Of a stretch of 64,000 bases of DNA, positions 46,313-56,850 are shown piece by piece (the stretch's first letter is position 1; every line of letters begins with the position of its first letter). Source of the stretch: Ottelia alismoides. Lineage: Eukaryota; Streptophyta; Magnoliopsida; Alismatales; Hydrocharitaceae. The notes under the pieces are model-generated. The model made no database searches. It was not told the DNA's origin and was given only the letters and a program-made list of their open reading frames with translations. The position numbers and the translations under genes are program-made. The DNA lies in assembly GCA_037367405.1 (NCBI GenBank), contig JAZKJV010010752.1:62001-126000 (forward strand), in the 5' to 3' direction.

Positions 46313-49300
46313 GCGCAACAGTGGAACCACTGAGCTGGAGAGGCAAACATTAGGGGTTGGTGTGAGGGTTTACAAGAAGTCAGGTGGACAGATTATACTC
46401 TAATCAAGTGAAAATTTATGCAGGTGTAAACATTTGGGTTCGGGTTTAACCATTTAAGCTCCAATAAATATGCAACAATATATGTGACGACCACAAATGC
46501 ATTTTTACCGCATAATGAGCGAATATGGACAATGTGACGTGCTGTGACCTCTGACTCCACATATGCAGCTGTCTAGACCGACTTCCTAAACACTGCAAAA
46601 TGCATTATACACATATACCCAATATACTCCCCCAAATGTCTGCTTAATCGCTTTATACCGCCTGAATAAACACATAATGTATATCGCATTTCTGAATCTT
46701 GGCATCAAGCATTCAGATGGATCAATCAATACACTCATTTTAGATGAGCAACGAATCTTCGATTTATTCAGGTGATAAGTACGGTCTTCGTTTATGAATT
46801 ATGAATATATGAGACCGCATTATTTCATATTTCAACTTATTTATGCATTATTCAAGAGTAAACTACTAATTGCATGACTTATGTAATACCGCATATCATC
46901 TTGTGTGATATATAATGACAAAACTAATACAAAACTTATATTTAACCATTTATTTAGTAAATATTAATTTCCACCTTTCTTATTGATTAACATTAGAAAC
47001 CTTAAATCTGGGAGAAAATGCTCTTTATAGCTATTTCCATTAGTTTTGGCGATGTCAACGATATACCAACGATATTCCCCAATATTTCTCTTTTGTGGTT
47101 CAGTGAAACAACACCGGTATTGATGCTTAAGGTCGTGTTCTCAATGTTAAATAAGACTAAAGACATTAAAGAGTTTGATTTTGTTGACCTTGATACATCT
47201 TTATATAGTCGTAACGTCATATCTAATAGAATATAACAATAGAGAAATGACTCAAATGACTCGAAGAGGATTGTCCTATCAAGCAAAAAGATGAATATTG
47301 GATAGGATAGGATATGATTGAAAGATTAGATGGTTGAGCAACATGTTGATGTATGATTATATGCAAGAGAAAGGAATCAAATGTGGGAGTAGCTTGACAA
47401 AGGAGGAGCACGAAGACTTCTCTAGGAGATTAATGAGAGACAGGAGGCAGATAATGCTATGGGAAAAAGCAAGCTTAGAGGTTTAATACAAGTCAAAAAA
47501 GTCAAGGAGGCCTAAAAGAGATCAAAGCACATGCAACCATTTCAAGTTTTTCTCCTTTTAATTGGGGTTAGATTTGTTTGGAGATCTTCTTGAAGCATGT
47601 CACTTTTTTAACTCCCTTCAAGGTCATTGTAGCCATAGCTTAGCTATACTTTTTCTTTATATCAAGGCTATGTCAATCATACGCACAATGTAAAGTCCAT
47701 TTACATCTCTTTTTCCCGAGCTTTCTTTAAACGAAAAAGGTTTCCCAAGCCACATAACACCAAGCTTATTACTTAAAAAATCCAAAAAGAATATCGCGCA
47801 GTTATTCATAACAATCACAATAAATAATTTGCAAAAGTTCAAAATTCAGGGACAGTTAAGCTGGACTACTTTATTTCTGAAAAAACAGCTTTACTACTTG
47901 ATACAGCATATATAATTGGCAAAAAACTGTGTTTGATGCAAATGTAAACAAGACCAAGCCTAAAGAAAAATTACCTCATATTAGTGGCATCTAATGCCCT
48001 GCTGGCATCCTCTTGCAATTCAAATTGAATAAAAGCAAAATTTCGCCTAATTCGGATATTCAATATTTTTCCATATGGCTCGAAGTGCCTCTCCAAGTCT
48101 CGAGTTCGAGTATTGACTGGATCAAAGTTAATTACAAACAAGGTCTTTGTAGGCCTCTGATTTGTGGGCCTTCTCGGACCTCCACCCCCACCACCACCAC
48201 CACGTCCACCGCGGTCTTGCTGAAAACAAATTTGATGAACTGTCAAATAAATGAGGCATGTTTTGTGGGTGTCTTTACAATATCTCCCGTAAAATTTTAC
48301 CTTAGTCCACTCAACACGAAGGCGTCGTCCTTGCCTACCAAACTCATATCTGTCAAGTCCCCGAATCGCATCCTCTGCATCTCGCTCGTCATCCATATAA
48401 ATGAAGGCAAATCCTGTACGTGGGAAAAAAGAAATGAAATATTAGGACAACCTCAAAAAGAATATCCCGGTCAACCTTCCTGGAGTTTTGTCAATTGAGA
48501 TCCAACAATAACAGCAACTCAGTTCAACATGCTGCATAAAAAAAGATAAACATCTAGACCAATCTGTGAAAACTAGAAACTAAGGGACAAAAAAACAAGA
48601 ACAGACCTTTATGCGGAACTAAATGATGTCAGAGTACAACAATCCAAAAGTATGTGCCTTGTGGTGGGGCTGCAACCAGGGGGGATCTTCTCCATTTAAT
48701 TTCCATCCTGGCAGCAAGAACAGCATGGGTGGATGTGTCTGAGTAAGGAGGTTGTGCGAAAGGCACGAGTGGAAGGCAATGGTCTCTTGGGAAAAATGTT
48801 TCCGTGTGATTCGCATGCATTGAGGATTGTGTATCAACTCTTCCAAAATGCGTACGAAGATGAACCCTCTGGTAGGCAAAATGGTTTAGCATATTAGCAG
48901 TCCGGCAACCCGGAAAAGCATAGATGCTACAAGATATTCCTGCGCCAAAGAAAGTGAGTGGGATTTACTATTGAAAAAATTACTTCTTCCTAAGGCTATC
49001 CTCAGTTCTAATCGCTGCTGAACCACGTGTAGCAAGCTTCCCACTGAAGATTGTCATCTGAAAACTGCAGCACATCCATGTACGTAACAAGCAATCCACA
49101 GACTAATTTTAAAATTACCTGGATCCCCACAGAAGCTATCCTCAGGCAATAGAAAACCAACTACATACTATGACAATAAAATGGTACAAATATGTTTTGC
49201 TAAACAGAACATATTTCCTTATTCTAGGAACGGAGACTCCCTACCCTCTTTGAAAGATACAATTTACATTTGCACATTCAAGTATCAGGAATAATGAATC

Positions 49301-49583
49301 TTTCATTTTTATTTTTCTTATTTATAAAACTATAAGGCAGACCATTCATGAGAAAGTTAATAATAACCATATTGATCGGTTTTCCAAAACAAATGCGGAA
49401 GAATAGATGCATACTTCCGAATCACCAATACCAAAATAGACTAAACAAGTATAGAAACTGATTTGAAAAAATATTACCTGATTTCATGTCTACTCTATCA
49501 ACTTTCCCATATTTGCTAAAGAGCCTCTCAAGCTCAGAATGCCGTGCATCATACTCAAAGTTTCCGCAAAAGATCGCTCTCAT
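37190..49583 (-). CDS. RS40: Serine/arginine-rich splicing factor, RS31/RS40-type (5 coding exons)
   Basis: A nuclear pre-mRNA splicing factor of the plant-specific RS subfamily; it binds exonic RNA and recruits the spliceosome. Exons: 49583-49478, 48413-48301, 48219-47975, 37567-37304, 37229-37190. All introns are GT-AG, phases agree, and together they give 255 codons plus TAG. RRM1 has IFCGNF (RNP2) and, across the first junction, GFAFIYMD (RNP1). A glycine-rich linker follows. RRM2 has TLFVINFD and RNFAFIQF. The tail has SP/RS and YGRGPSP-type repeats, ending [13 protein letters not shown]. The RRMs ([35 protein letters not shown]) are closest to Arabidopsis RS40/RS41, from memory of the family; the tail is shorter, nearer RS31. 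A TTTTAG before the ATG exon suggests a 5'-UTR intron. The promoter was not found. The fourth intron is 10.4 kb. Confidence 0.93.
37780..37885 (-). pseudogene. Degenerate duplicate of SR exon 4
   Basis: On the minus strand, CCGGGTAATTTC, GCAATTAGA, GGGTACAGTCCT and AATAGGAGG match the start of exon 4 (37484-37567) with clear divergence. The reading resembles [13 protein letters not shown] against [13 protein letters not shown]. An acceptor-like GCAG is kept at the expected place (about 37885). The copy lies just upstream of the real exon 4 in the transcript and stops after about 105 bases. Confidence 0.7.
38749..40133. mobile_element. MULE-like element with long TIRs and G-rich interior
   Basis: About 130-150 bp at each end are inverted copies: left ATAATCTTTGTCAATTACC and CTACGACCTTTGAAACATCG; the inverted right end has the same words with few changes. 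The outer bases are TGGATTTTTGCCC and GGGATTTTTACCC. Flanks TTGAACAAA (38740-38748) and TTGAAAAAA (40134-40142) form a 9-bp target duplication with one mismatch, as for Mutator-like elements. The interior (about 38970-39900) is very G-rich on the plus strand and has no transposase, so the element is non-autonomous and may carry captured DNA. Confidence 0.8.
40432..40650. mobile_element. Low-complexity palindromic element, CGATAT body
   Basis: It begins near TTTAATATTGCAACGTATCA and is filled with GATATATC, CGATAT, CGATGTATCGCC and similar self-complementary words. The segment CGTATCAGTGATATATCATC matches the element at 44106-44319 (GATACATCAGTGATATATCA). Exact ends and target duplication were not found. 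Confidence 0.5.
40651..42037. other. Unassigned intronic DNA
   Basis: About 1.4 kb of AT-rich DNA with short frames only. No family was recognised. Confidence 0.4.
42038..42353 (+). repeat. 5' LTR of non-autonomous element
   Basis: 316 bp; contains GGCTATATAAGGAGCC (TATA box) near 42168 and ends in CA directly at the primer site. Confidence 0.92.
42354..42367 (+). promoter_or_regulatory. Primer binding site, initiator tRNA-Met type
   Basis: TGGTATCAGAGCGG starts at the base after the LTR. Confidence 0.9.
43383..43597 (-). mobile_element. Au-like SINE
   Basis: On the minus strand the 3' part reads GATCTGAATGGAGG, ATGTAGCCGACCCTACTTAA, GTGGGAAAAGGCTTTGTTG and ends in repeated TTG. This is the 3' domain and short (TTG)n tail of the Au SINE family of angiosperms. 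The 5' pol III promoter part is less clear. It is nested in the non-autonomous LTR element. Confidence 0.75.
44106..44319. mobile_element. Low-complexity palindromic MITE, CGATAT body, 10-bp target duplication
   Basis: 214 bp flanked by CTCCAGAGCA at 44096-44105 and 44320-44329. Ends: TGGAAGGCCGTAT on the left and, inverted, ATGGAAGGACATAT on the right. The body is made of CGATAT, GATATATCG and CCGATA words in palindromic order. Nested in the non-autonomous LTR element. The 9-10 bp duplication suggests mobilisation by MULE or hAT/MULE-type transposase. Confidence 0.75.
44554..44564 (+). promoter_or_regulatory. Polypurine tract of non-autonomous element
   Basis: TTGAGGGGGAG lies directly before the second LTR. 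Confidence 0.8.
44565..44880 (+). repeat. 3' LTR of non-autonomous element
   Basis: 316 bp, TGTTAGAGTAATTGGAGCAT to CTATTTTCTAACA. It is followed by the ATGTT duplication. Confidence 0.92.
45197..45274 (+). mobile_element. Au-like SINE, 3' fragment
   Basis: Same words as the SINE at 43383-43597 but on the plus strand: AGATAGATCTGAATGGAGG, CATGTAGCCGACCCTAACTT, GTGGGAAAAGGCTTTGTTG, then a short TTG tail. The 5' part is missing or unrecognisable. Confidence 0.75.
46165..46380 (-). other. Orphan 5'-UTR-like exon with consensus donor
   Basis: On the minus strand, AAACCCTCACACC and a (CT)n run of about 15 units (46281-46309) are followed by a C-rich leader ending TTTGCT|GTAAGTAC, a perfect plant 5' splice site at 46165/46164. 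This is the normal look of a plant transcription start and first exon. It lies inside intron 4 of the SR gene, in the same direction. No TATA box was fixed. It may be an alternative start for a transcript joining exon 4 (37567), the first exon of a lost duplicate, or chance. Confidence 0.4.
46381..47974. other. Unassigned intronic DNA
   Basis: AT-rich, with only short frames. Nothing recognised. Confidence 0.4.
48607..48939 (-). other. Candidate poison exon in first coding intron of the SR gene
   Basis: The intron 49477-48414 splits RRM1. Inside it, TTCTTTGGCGCAG|GAATATC (acceptor at 48940) begins a 333-base segment that ends GCATAAAG|GTCTGT (donor at 48606). Joined to exon 1 it keeps frame for about 102 codons and then meets TGA at 48631-48629, upstream of the remaining junctions. 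Such a transcript would be a substrate for nonsense-mediated decay. Conserved alternative splicing of the long intron in RRM1 is known for plant RS genes. The donor is weak, so use of it is uncertain. Confidence 0.45.
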
Positions 49584-49605
49584 ATTTGTGCAAAAGGAGA
49601 TCCCT

Positions 49606-50570
49606 AAAATATCAGACCCTAGATTACAATTGACATTTAAAAAAGTGACGAGTATAAACAAATTAAGGAAAAGAAAATCCAGCATAGAAACTAATTAACA
49701 AATGCCAGTAAAGTTGAAGTACCGTTTTCATAAAACAAGTTACATCTAAACAAGATCTCCGGTCCCTCTTTCAAGCATTAATACAATCACCAGTTCTAGA
49801 GAAATGTTAAAAAAAATACACATGATATGGTCCGAAGAAAACTACTTAAAGTCGCAAATTCTGTGATCTTTGAAAAAAATACCCTACTAATAAATGTGAG
49901 ATTTTGGATCCTGATGTACGATAGTTGTATCACTCAGTTCTATCCATCAACCTTTTGTTAGTGATTCAAGCAGCATGTTTTCATTGAGTTACCTAGAAAG
50001 AAATCTTTTTTCTTTCATTTACGTATTTTCCCCTGCAAAAATTCCAATCCCCAAATAATCACTCTGTTGAATGTCAGATGAGAAGGAAAATGAAGTTGTA
50101 GCACAATGAAATGTGGTGGATCATTAGGGTTAGTCAATCAGTTTTTTTATCAAAGCCTCCGAAGAGATAATTCATTTCCGCGAGGCTACGTTTGTATTGT
50201 ATTGAGTCCATATGTCTTGTGACTTAAGCATCATTCCTTCAAGTAAGCAGCATATGAATATTATGTTTCAAATACTCAAGCAATTTCCACCTTTGTTTTA
50301 AATAGATTAGCATTTCCAAGTAACCAATTATCCATAGAATCTTTCACAAGAAGTTTGGGCACAGGTAGCTTGATTGTAGAACCTCACAATGAGCAACTCT
50401 ACACGAACAAATATAAAGTCGTCAAAAGGAACCAACAGCATTAGAATGTTAGGCACCAAGATGATACATTTCATATCAAGACTCTTTTAGACATGTAGCT
50501 AGCAGTTAAGGATCGTTTTATCTAAATTACTGTAAAATCGAGGTTTTCCTGATCATTACGGTTTCACTTC
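49606..50570. other. Probable 5'-UTR intron of SR gene, no other feature
   Basis: Upstream of the ATG exon (acceptor near 49606) the DNA is AT-rich and unassigned. A first non-coding exon was not found before the L1 at 50580. Confidence 0.35.
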
Positions 50571-50589
50571 TAGGTCCTAATAATTTTGC

Positions 50590-51650
50590 TGGAGCGATGT
50601 GCGGGAGCGAGAGTGCAGCGGCACGCGAGAGTGCGGAAGTAGCGAGAAAGGGCAAGCGGAGGGCCACCAACAGCGAGAGCTGGGCGAAGGTCGCGAGCAA
50701 GGGCAATCGGAAGGCCACCGTTAAGGAGAGTGGGAGCGAGGGTACTGCGGTGCACGCGGTGAGCGTGGGGGAGGCCACCACCCTGAAGGGATTGGCGGAT
50801 AAAAGGTAGCGGAGCGGAGTCAGACTGTCGAAGGAGGAGTGGCAGCGAATGCAGAAGGAAGGCGAAGCGGCTTGGTGCTTCCGCTGCGACAGCGGTGACC
50901 AACTATCGAAGGCTTGCGCGGCGCCAGAGGCTTTATGCTTTCGTTGTGGCCTTGCTGGACATCTTCGAAGAACTTGCACGAGCAGGCACGATGGCTCTAG
51001 TAGGCGAGAGGTCAAATCGGAGGTGCATCCGCAGAGTCTTCTTTCGAAGGAGTTCGTGGCGCTTTTGTCAATCCTGTCAGAGGGAGAGTCAGCTAAGCAT
51101 CTATTGGACGGCATGCTGATTGCTGATTGGCAAAGGTGACGAGAAGGCCATCCAAGCAACCCTTGAGGGAGTCGCGCTGGCGAGGAATGTCGGGGTCGTG
51201 ATTGATTTCCTCGGGCTCCCGAGGGGTTTAACATTCATCAGAGGTCTATCTAGCAAAGGGGCTAAGGAGGCGACGAGAGGGGCGTTTGAGAATTGCTTGT
51301 CGCATGAGGTGAGGGGCTGGTGCCACTGGCGCAGACCAAGAATGATGGATGGTGCTCTGGGCACGGTGGTGGCACAGTGGAAAATGAAAATAATCGGTGC
51401 CCCGGTTTGATGTCGGAGGTTAGCAGTCATTCGAGATGCGATGCGGCACGTCGGCGAGGTGGCTGAGATTTGCTCTTTGGGGCTTCGCCTCGGGATGTGG
51501 CGGAGGTCGTGGCCAAGATGAAGGGGATGAAACGCCCCTTTACGACTAAAGCTTACTTATGGGTTGGTCGAAGGTCCATCCCTATCTGGCTCGTCGTGCT
51601 GGAGGAGAAGCCACATGAGGGTGCCAGTCGGAGATGATGATGATGATGAT
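50590..51650 (+). pseudogene. L1 ORF1 (gag-like, CCHC knuckles)
   Basis: RNA-binding ORF1. In the frame 50849-51139 two knuckles follow one another: CFRCDSGDQLSKAC, where the histidine is replaced by glutamine, and CFRCGLAGHLRRTC, which is complete (C-x2-C-x4-H-x4-C). A lysine/serine-rich N-terminal part (50597-50809) ends in TAG. The C-terminal part drifts through frames. Confidence 0.8.
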
Positions 51651-52929
51651 GATGCGTTCGTCGGTGGGTGGAGAAACACCTCCGACAAGAGATCTGACGC
51701 CATTGATTGATGCAGCGGCTAGATGGCAGGGCGCAGCTATCAAGAGATCTCCAGAAGGCGTTTGGCTCAAGAGTTCAGGCCCATGAGGTACTCTGTCGAA
51801 TCACTTTCCCATTAAGGGGTGCCATTTCTCAGATCTTGTATCAAACTCGACACTTTCGGATCCTAAAACCAAGCCGCATCCAGACCCGACGACCGAATCG
51901 ATTGGAGCAACATCGATCTGAAGTGACAATACTCGATTTGTCCAATCAGATCACATGATTCTCCATACTGCTATTCTTTCGGATGGGCATGTTGGACCTG
52001 AGATCTCTGAACTCGAAGAATTCTTGGACCCAATGGAAGGTCTCCTCCCTATGTTCGAGCAAATGATGGAGGATGTTGATGGGGTGCCCTCTCTTCGGAG
52101 GGAGGAGTTACCACCCCAAGCTTATCTCCTAGCCGAAGCTCCTTTCTTGGGCGACTCTGCAGGGTCAGGGGGCGAACAGGCATCGTACCCCAAGGGGGTT
52201 GGTGATTTCTCGACGAGGTTCCCCCTGAGAGCTCTCCCAGGGCTTTTCTGGGTCACGTGACAAGATTGATGACACGAGGCAGCGTAGAACGGCGGTGAGG
52301 TCTATCCAACAACATGTAAAGGTGTTTGGTGGTGTCGATCTTCTTAGAGCCAGCAAGAGAGGCTCAGGCTCCAAAGGCATGTATGCAGGCTCGAGGGAGA
52401 AATCTTTGTTGCATCATTTCTCTTATAAGTGACGTCGTGTTGATGCGTCCAATCGGGGGTCTATCATGATAGATTGTGTTTGAGAAAAAGAAGAGAATGC
52501 GGACGTTGAGGGCGATAATGAGAGGAATATCGAGGGTCAACTTCGGAGGGAGCATGTACGGTGGTCGAATCCATCATGCGACCACATTCTGGGACAGGAG
52601 AAGGCATGGATAGTGCGTTTGATCTCGAAGTTGCTCGTAGGGCCGGGGTCATAATGGCCGGGAGCTTCCGCATCCCCCCCAATGAAATTCTTGACGTCGA
52701 ACGTGCGAGGGTTGGGTTGACCAGACAAGCGTTTGGCTATTGCCTCTCTACTGGGAGCATGGAATATTGATATGGATTGTCTGCAAGAAACCAAAATTGA
52801 CTCTTAGGAACGTGTGGGATGGAACTCCGTCTCCGACCCTAGCTTACAGAATTTAGTGTGGTGTTCGCAAGTGGCGCCTTGAGTGGAATTGTAGTAGCGT
52901 GGAACGGGAACTTGTTCGATCCAATGTTC

Positions 52930-53345
52930 AGGAAGGCGGTATGTGGTATACGGTCGGAGGGGTCACTGCATAAAGAGTATGCAGTATGCGGGAGAATATG
53001 TGATTTTATGCGGTTTGGAAATTTTATTATTAAAAAAGATAAAAAAAATTAATATTGTGTTAATATCCTCAGTCGGGGGAGTATGCATGTAGTATGCGAT
53101 TTTATGCGGGAAAGTATGCGATTTTACGAGAGGAGTATGTGGTTTTATGTTATTATACGAGTGGGGTTATTTGGGTTTAGGTTAAATAAAAAATGTTTAT
53201 TAGAAAAGCGGCCAAGTAGGAGGTCGCATAAGGTGTATACTCGGCCGAGTATACGGGTCAACTCGCATACATAATCATTTCACCATACTCGGAGCGGCAA
53301 GGCTACCGAGTACGAATATGCGACCGAGTATGAGGTTTACTCGAC
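52930..53345. repeat. Insertion with GAGTATGCG/CGACCGAGTA low-complexity body
   Basis: About 415 bp interrupt the L1 endonuclease. The ends are related inverted sequence (GGAAGGCGGTATG and, inverted, GAAAAGCGGTCGAG). The body repeats words like AGTATGCG, GATTTTATGCGG, CGGCCGAGTATAC and CGACCGAGTATG. No clean target duplication was seen. Confidence 0.5.
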
Positions 53346-53606
53346 CGCTTTTCTGAGCATAGATTCGATGTGATTGACGAGGTCAAGATCGTGCACTCAG
53401 TCTCTGTCCTTTCGGCATGCAAGGCGGGCCAATCGTGCATTGCGATCTCATCAATTTATGGGATTTTGAGAGCATCGACAAACGATGCTATGTGGGGTGA
53501 ACTTAGAATCATCAGGGACCGCTTCGTGGATACCAGAGGGATGGTGGGGGGAATTCCAATGTCATGTTGTACACAGATGACAAACCTGACAGGATAGGTG
53601 CACAAG

Positions 53607-53831
53607 CAAGGCCCTAAATGTCGGTTTCGGTCACCATTTCGGTATCGACCAAAACAGAATATCGATGGAATTTCGGTGGAATTTCGACCGAAATTTCGGT
53701 CATTTCGGTAATTTTTTATACTAGGACCCCCATATTTCGGTCATTTCGGTCATTTCGGTCGAATTTCGATTTCGACTGGATATCGATATTAGACAGAATT
53801 TTGATCGAATTTCGCTGAAATTTGAGACCAT
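53607..53831. mobile_element. Low-complexity palindromic MITE, TTTCGGTC body, 9-bp target duplication
   Basis: 225 bp flanked by GTGCACAAG at 53598-53606 and 53832-53840. The left end CAAGGCCCTAAATGTCGG and inverted right end ATGGTCTCAAATTTCAG are weak inverted repeats. The body is TTTCGGTCAT, CGAAATTTCGGTC and TCGATATCG-like words. Removing it with one flank copy restores a continuous endonuclease frame. Confidence 0.78.
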
Positions 53832-54659
53832 GTGCACAAGACCCTGGCTCTGGTCGCTTTGCAGATACAATTGAGTAGTTGAACTTCAAGGTCCTCAATG
53901 CTGTAAATTGCAACTTCACGTGGAGGAACTCGTCATCAAGATCGTGTATTGACAGGTTTCTATTATTGATTGAGGTGTTGGACTTGTTTTGCTTGGCAAT
54001 TGTTTGTTCGCTTCCTGGATCAAGATCGGATCACACCCCGCTATGTATGGACTCAGGCGGTGACAGAGGTTCATCATTCTTCTTCAAATACGAGAAAAGT
54101 TGGTTGTTGGAGAAGGATTCCATGATCTGGTCAGCTCGTTATGGATAAGCATAGCGGTGGAAGGATCGGCTACAATGGCTTTTGTGGCCACGCTTACGAC
54201 ATTACGACTCGGGCTTCTAGAGTTCATACGGGCCACTAGGGCACAACGAGGTTTGAGAAGGAGCCAAGCTCAGGAAGAGACGGTGAGGTTAGACTCGCTA
54301 GAGGATGAGAGGGACCTAGATTTGGAAGAAATCATTAACAGAGGATGGTGTAAAAATCCTAGAGGACAAAAAGAGGGAGGTGGAATGGAGGCAGAGATCA
54401 AGGCAGAGGTGGCTGAAAGAGGGAGACGTGAATACTAGATTTTTCCATAATGTGTCGAATGGCAGAAGGAGGAACATGATCCACTCCATCAAGGTGGGGG
54501 TGAAGAGGTGCAAGGCAAGGTGGAGATTGCTAAAGCGGTCACGGAGTATTTCAAGAACATGAGCAAGCGAGTGCCACACGATAGCACACGATGGCTAGGT
54601 ATGGGGATGAGAAGCGTTTGTAAGGTAGATACAGATGCATTTACAAGATCTTTTGGGAT

Positions 54660-55740
54660 TAGGGAGGTATGTTAAGGATTGTTCGCAATGAACCCCGATG
54701 GTTGTCCCGGTGCGGACGAGTTCCCGATCTCCTTCTACATAGAGTTTTGGGACCTTAAAGAGGTCATGGAGGTAATATTGGAGTTTATGGAGGGGAATAG
54801 GGGTATTAACAAGTTCGATAGATCTTTTCTTTTCCTGCTTCCCGAAAAAGAGGTGGCCACAAAGGTGGAGGGATACAAGCCCTCACCCTCTCCAACGCGA
54901 TTTACTTAATCATTGCCAAAGTGCAGGCGAAGCGTATAAGGTGTTGAACAAGGTCATCTCACTGGTACAGGGTGCCTTCCTTCCTGGAAGGCAGCAAATG
55001 GATAACGTGGTCCTTGCCTCGGAGATTGTAGCAGATTGGCGTAGAAACAAAACCAAAGGAGTGTTGTGGAAGGTGGATTTTTCTTTAAGGCCTACGACTG
55101 CATAGACTGGCGATTTATTTGGGCTTCGTTACACAGGTATGGCTTTCCTAACAGGTGGATTGCCTTGATGAAGAGATGTATTACGATCGCTTCGTGTCAA
55201 TGAGCAACCTAGGGGTTGTTACTTTCAGTCGCAACGTAGGGCCTGTTAGTAGTGCCCACTTGCACCACTCCTCTTTGTCCTTGTTGCTGGCGCATTGTCG
55301 GTCATGGTTGATAGTGTTGTTTCTAGGGGCTTCTTCGAAGGGTTCTCGAACGATGAGATGATGATTCCTATCTTGCAGTGTGTGGATGATACAATCATTT
55401 TTGCCAAAGACAATCCGTCCACCTATTGCGGCCTCTCTATAGTGCTTGATCTCCTTGGGTCGATTTTGAAGTTGAGGATTAACCAGGAGGAGTCTGAGTT
55501 TATCAATTTTGGGATGTCCAAAGAGGAGACGAGGGCTTGTCATGTTTGATTGCGCTCTCCTCGGTGTTAGCTCCCGATACACTATCTTGGGGTATCGTTA
55601 GAGGCAGGTAAGATAAAGGTGGTGGATTGGTTACAAGTGATTGAGAAGATAGAGCAAAGATTAGATGGATGGAAATATGTCTGCCTCTCCAACGGTGGTA
55701 GACTGGTGCTTCTGAAACCATCCTCTCGATGATGCCCATC
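54660..55740 (+). pseudogene. L1 reverse transcriptase, broken
   Basis: Readable segments: MNPDGCPGADEFPISFY, LLPEKEVATKVEGYKP, FLPGRQQMDNVVLASEIV, VLWKVDF, KAYDCIDWRFIWASL and the catalytic QCVDDTIIFAKD (YADD in active L1s; both aspartates remain), then YLGVSL-like and CLSNGGRLVLL text. Multiple shifts and stops. Confidence 0.85.
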
Positions 55741-56429
55741 TTTTTACTTTTTGCTAAACCGCTCCCATCTGTTGTACGAAAAAGAATGGAAGGCATCATG
55801 CGCAGATTCTACTAGGCATTAGGTGGGAATTCAAGGGGGTCTCGCTTGTTGATTGGAAGACGATCATCATACCAAGGGATGGAGTGGTCTGGGAATCTGC
55901 AGTCTAGAGGAGATGAACAAGGAACTCATCAGCAGATGGGTGACTCGTATTTGGGGGATTGTGGCAGCCTGGTCTGCACTGTTGTTCGGAGGATATATAT
56001 GACTGACACCTTACTAGCCAACATTAGGGTGCACGGGCCTTCACCCTCCTACTTCTTGCATGGCATTTGTGGGGTTGCTCTAGAGATCAATCGATTCCTG
56101 AGATCGTTCAAGGGTTCAAGTTCTAGTTAGACGAATGGAGCGAGGGAAGTTCTCTAGGAGTGAGATACTCGCATCTAATGATGTTCGCTACCGACCTGGA
56201 GGTGTCGGTTGCTAAGATCTGGCGGACATGCTTTTTTCCCTACGTTCAGATCTAAGCTTTCGGACCAGCATGTTGGAGAGTTGGTGTTGATGCTAGATGA
56301 TCTGGGAAATGTGTCGAGACCCTCAAAAGGTAGAGACTACATGTGATGGAGAGATGGTCTTTTCATGGTGGAGAAGGCCTACAGAGCTTTGAGGGGCCAT
56401 GTGACTTACGACCCGGGAGGGTATGAGGC

Positions 56430-56850
56430 GAACTGCAAAAGGATCTGAAAATGGAAAATCCCAACTCAGGTGAAGATATTCATGTGGTTCTGAGGAAGAG
56501 TGTTGATTGGCGAACGACTGGCACATCTCTTTACTGGTTCTGTTCCAACTTGCTCCAGGTGTCACGACGAAACTGAAGACATGGATCACCTCTTTTTCAA
56601 ATGCATGTCATCTACATAAATTTGGCCTCTGTTTGGCTATCTGACAATCCGTTGCGATGGGATGAATGGTTTTTGGGAGGGCATAGGAAAAGGCTAGAGA
56701 GGTACAGAAAGGAGCGATCTAGACACATAGCACTCATCTGGGGAATTTGGATGGCTAGAAACAACGTTGTGTTTAGTAGGGACATATGGTATGGGGAAAA
56801 TGTTGTAGCTTATGCTAAGGTGTTGGCGGAGGGTTGGGATATGTAGCTTG
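56430..56850 (+). pseudogene. L1 zinc-finger RVT tail
   Basis: WKIPTQVKIFMWF, then CSRCHDETEDMDHLFFKC (the zf-RVT pattern) and IALIWGIWMARNNVVFSRD at the end, typical of the ORF2 C terminus in plant L1s. Confidence 0.82.

Larger units (their letters stand above)
37568..47974 (-). other. Giant fourth coding intron of the SR gene
   Basis: Donor GTAATTTT at 47974 and acceptor TGGCAG at 37568 keep the phase (AG|C). The 10,407 bp contain a MULE-like element, an LTR element with two nested insertions, a SINE piece, a palindromic low-complexity element, a decayed copy of exon 4 and an orphan 5'-UTR-like exon. In most plants this intron is far shorter. Confidence 0.8.
52681..54140 (+). pseudogene. 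L1 endonuclease, interrupted by two insertions
   Basis: The endonuclease nicks the target for L1 integration. The N-terminal text is MKFLTSNVRGLG, a stop, PDKRLAIASLL, then DMDCLQETKID (the E-T-K catalytic block), GIVVAWNGNLFDP, and after the insertions FTWRN, CIDRFLL and GSRSDHTPLCMD (the S-D-H block) with FKYEKSWLLE. Two insertions interrupt it. The second leaves a 9-bp duplication that encodes part of the original frame. Confidence 0.82.

Noticed and set aside
48619..48892. Independent small protein on the minus strand within the SR gene intron
   Set aside because: It fits better as a candidate alternative exon continuing the exon 1 frame; no separate gene signals were seen.
50527..51234. 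235-codon minus-strand frame
   Set aside because: Antisense of L1 ORF1; the plus strand carries CCHC knuckles in the correct order before endonuclease and RT.
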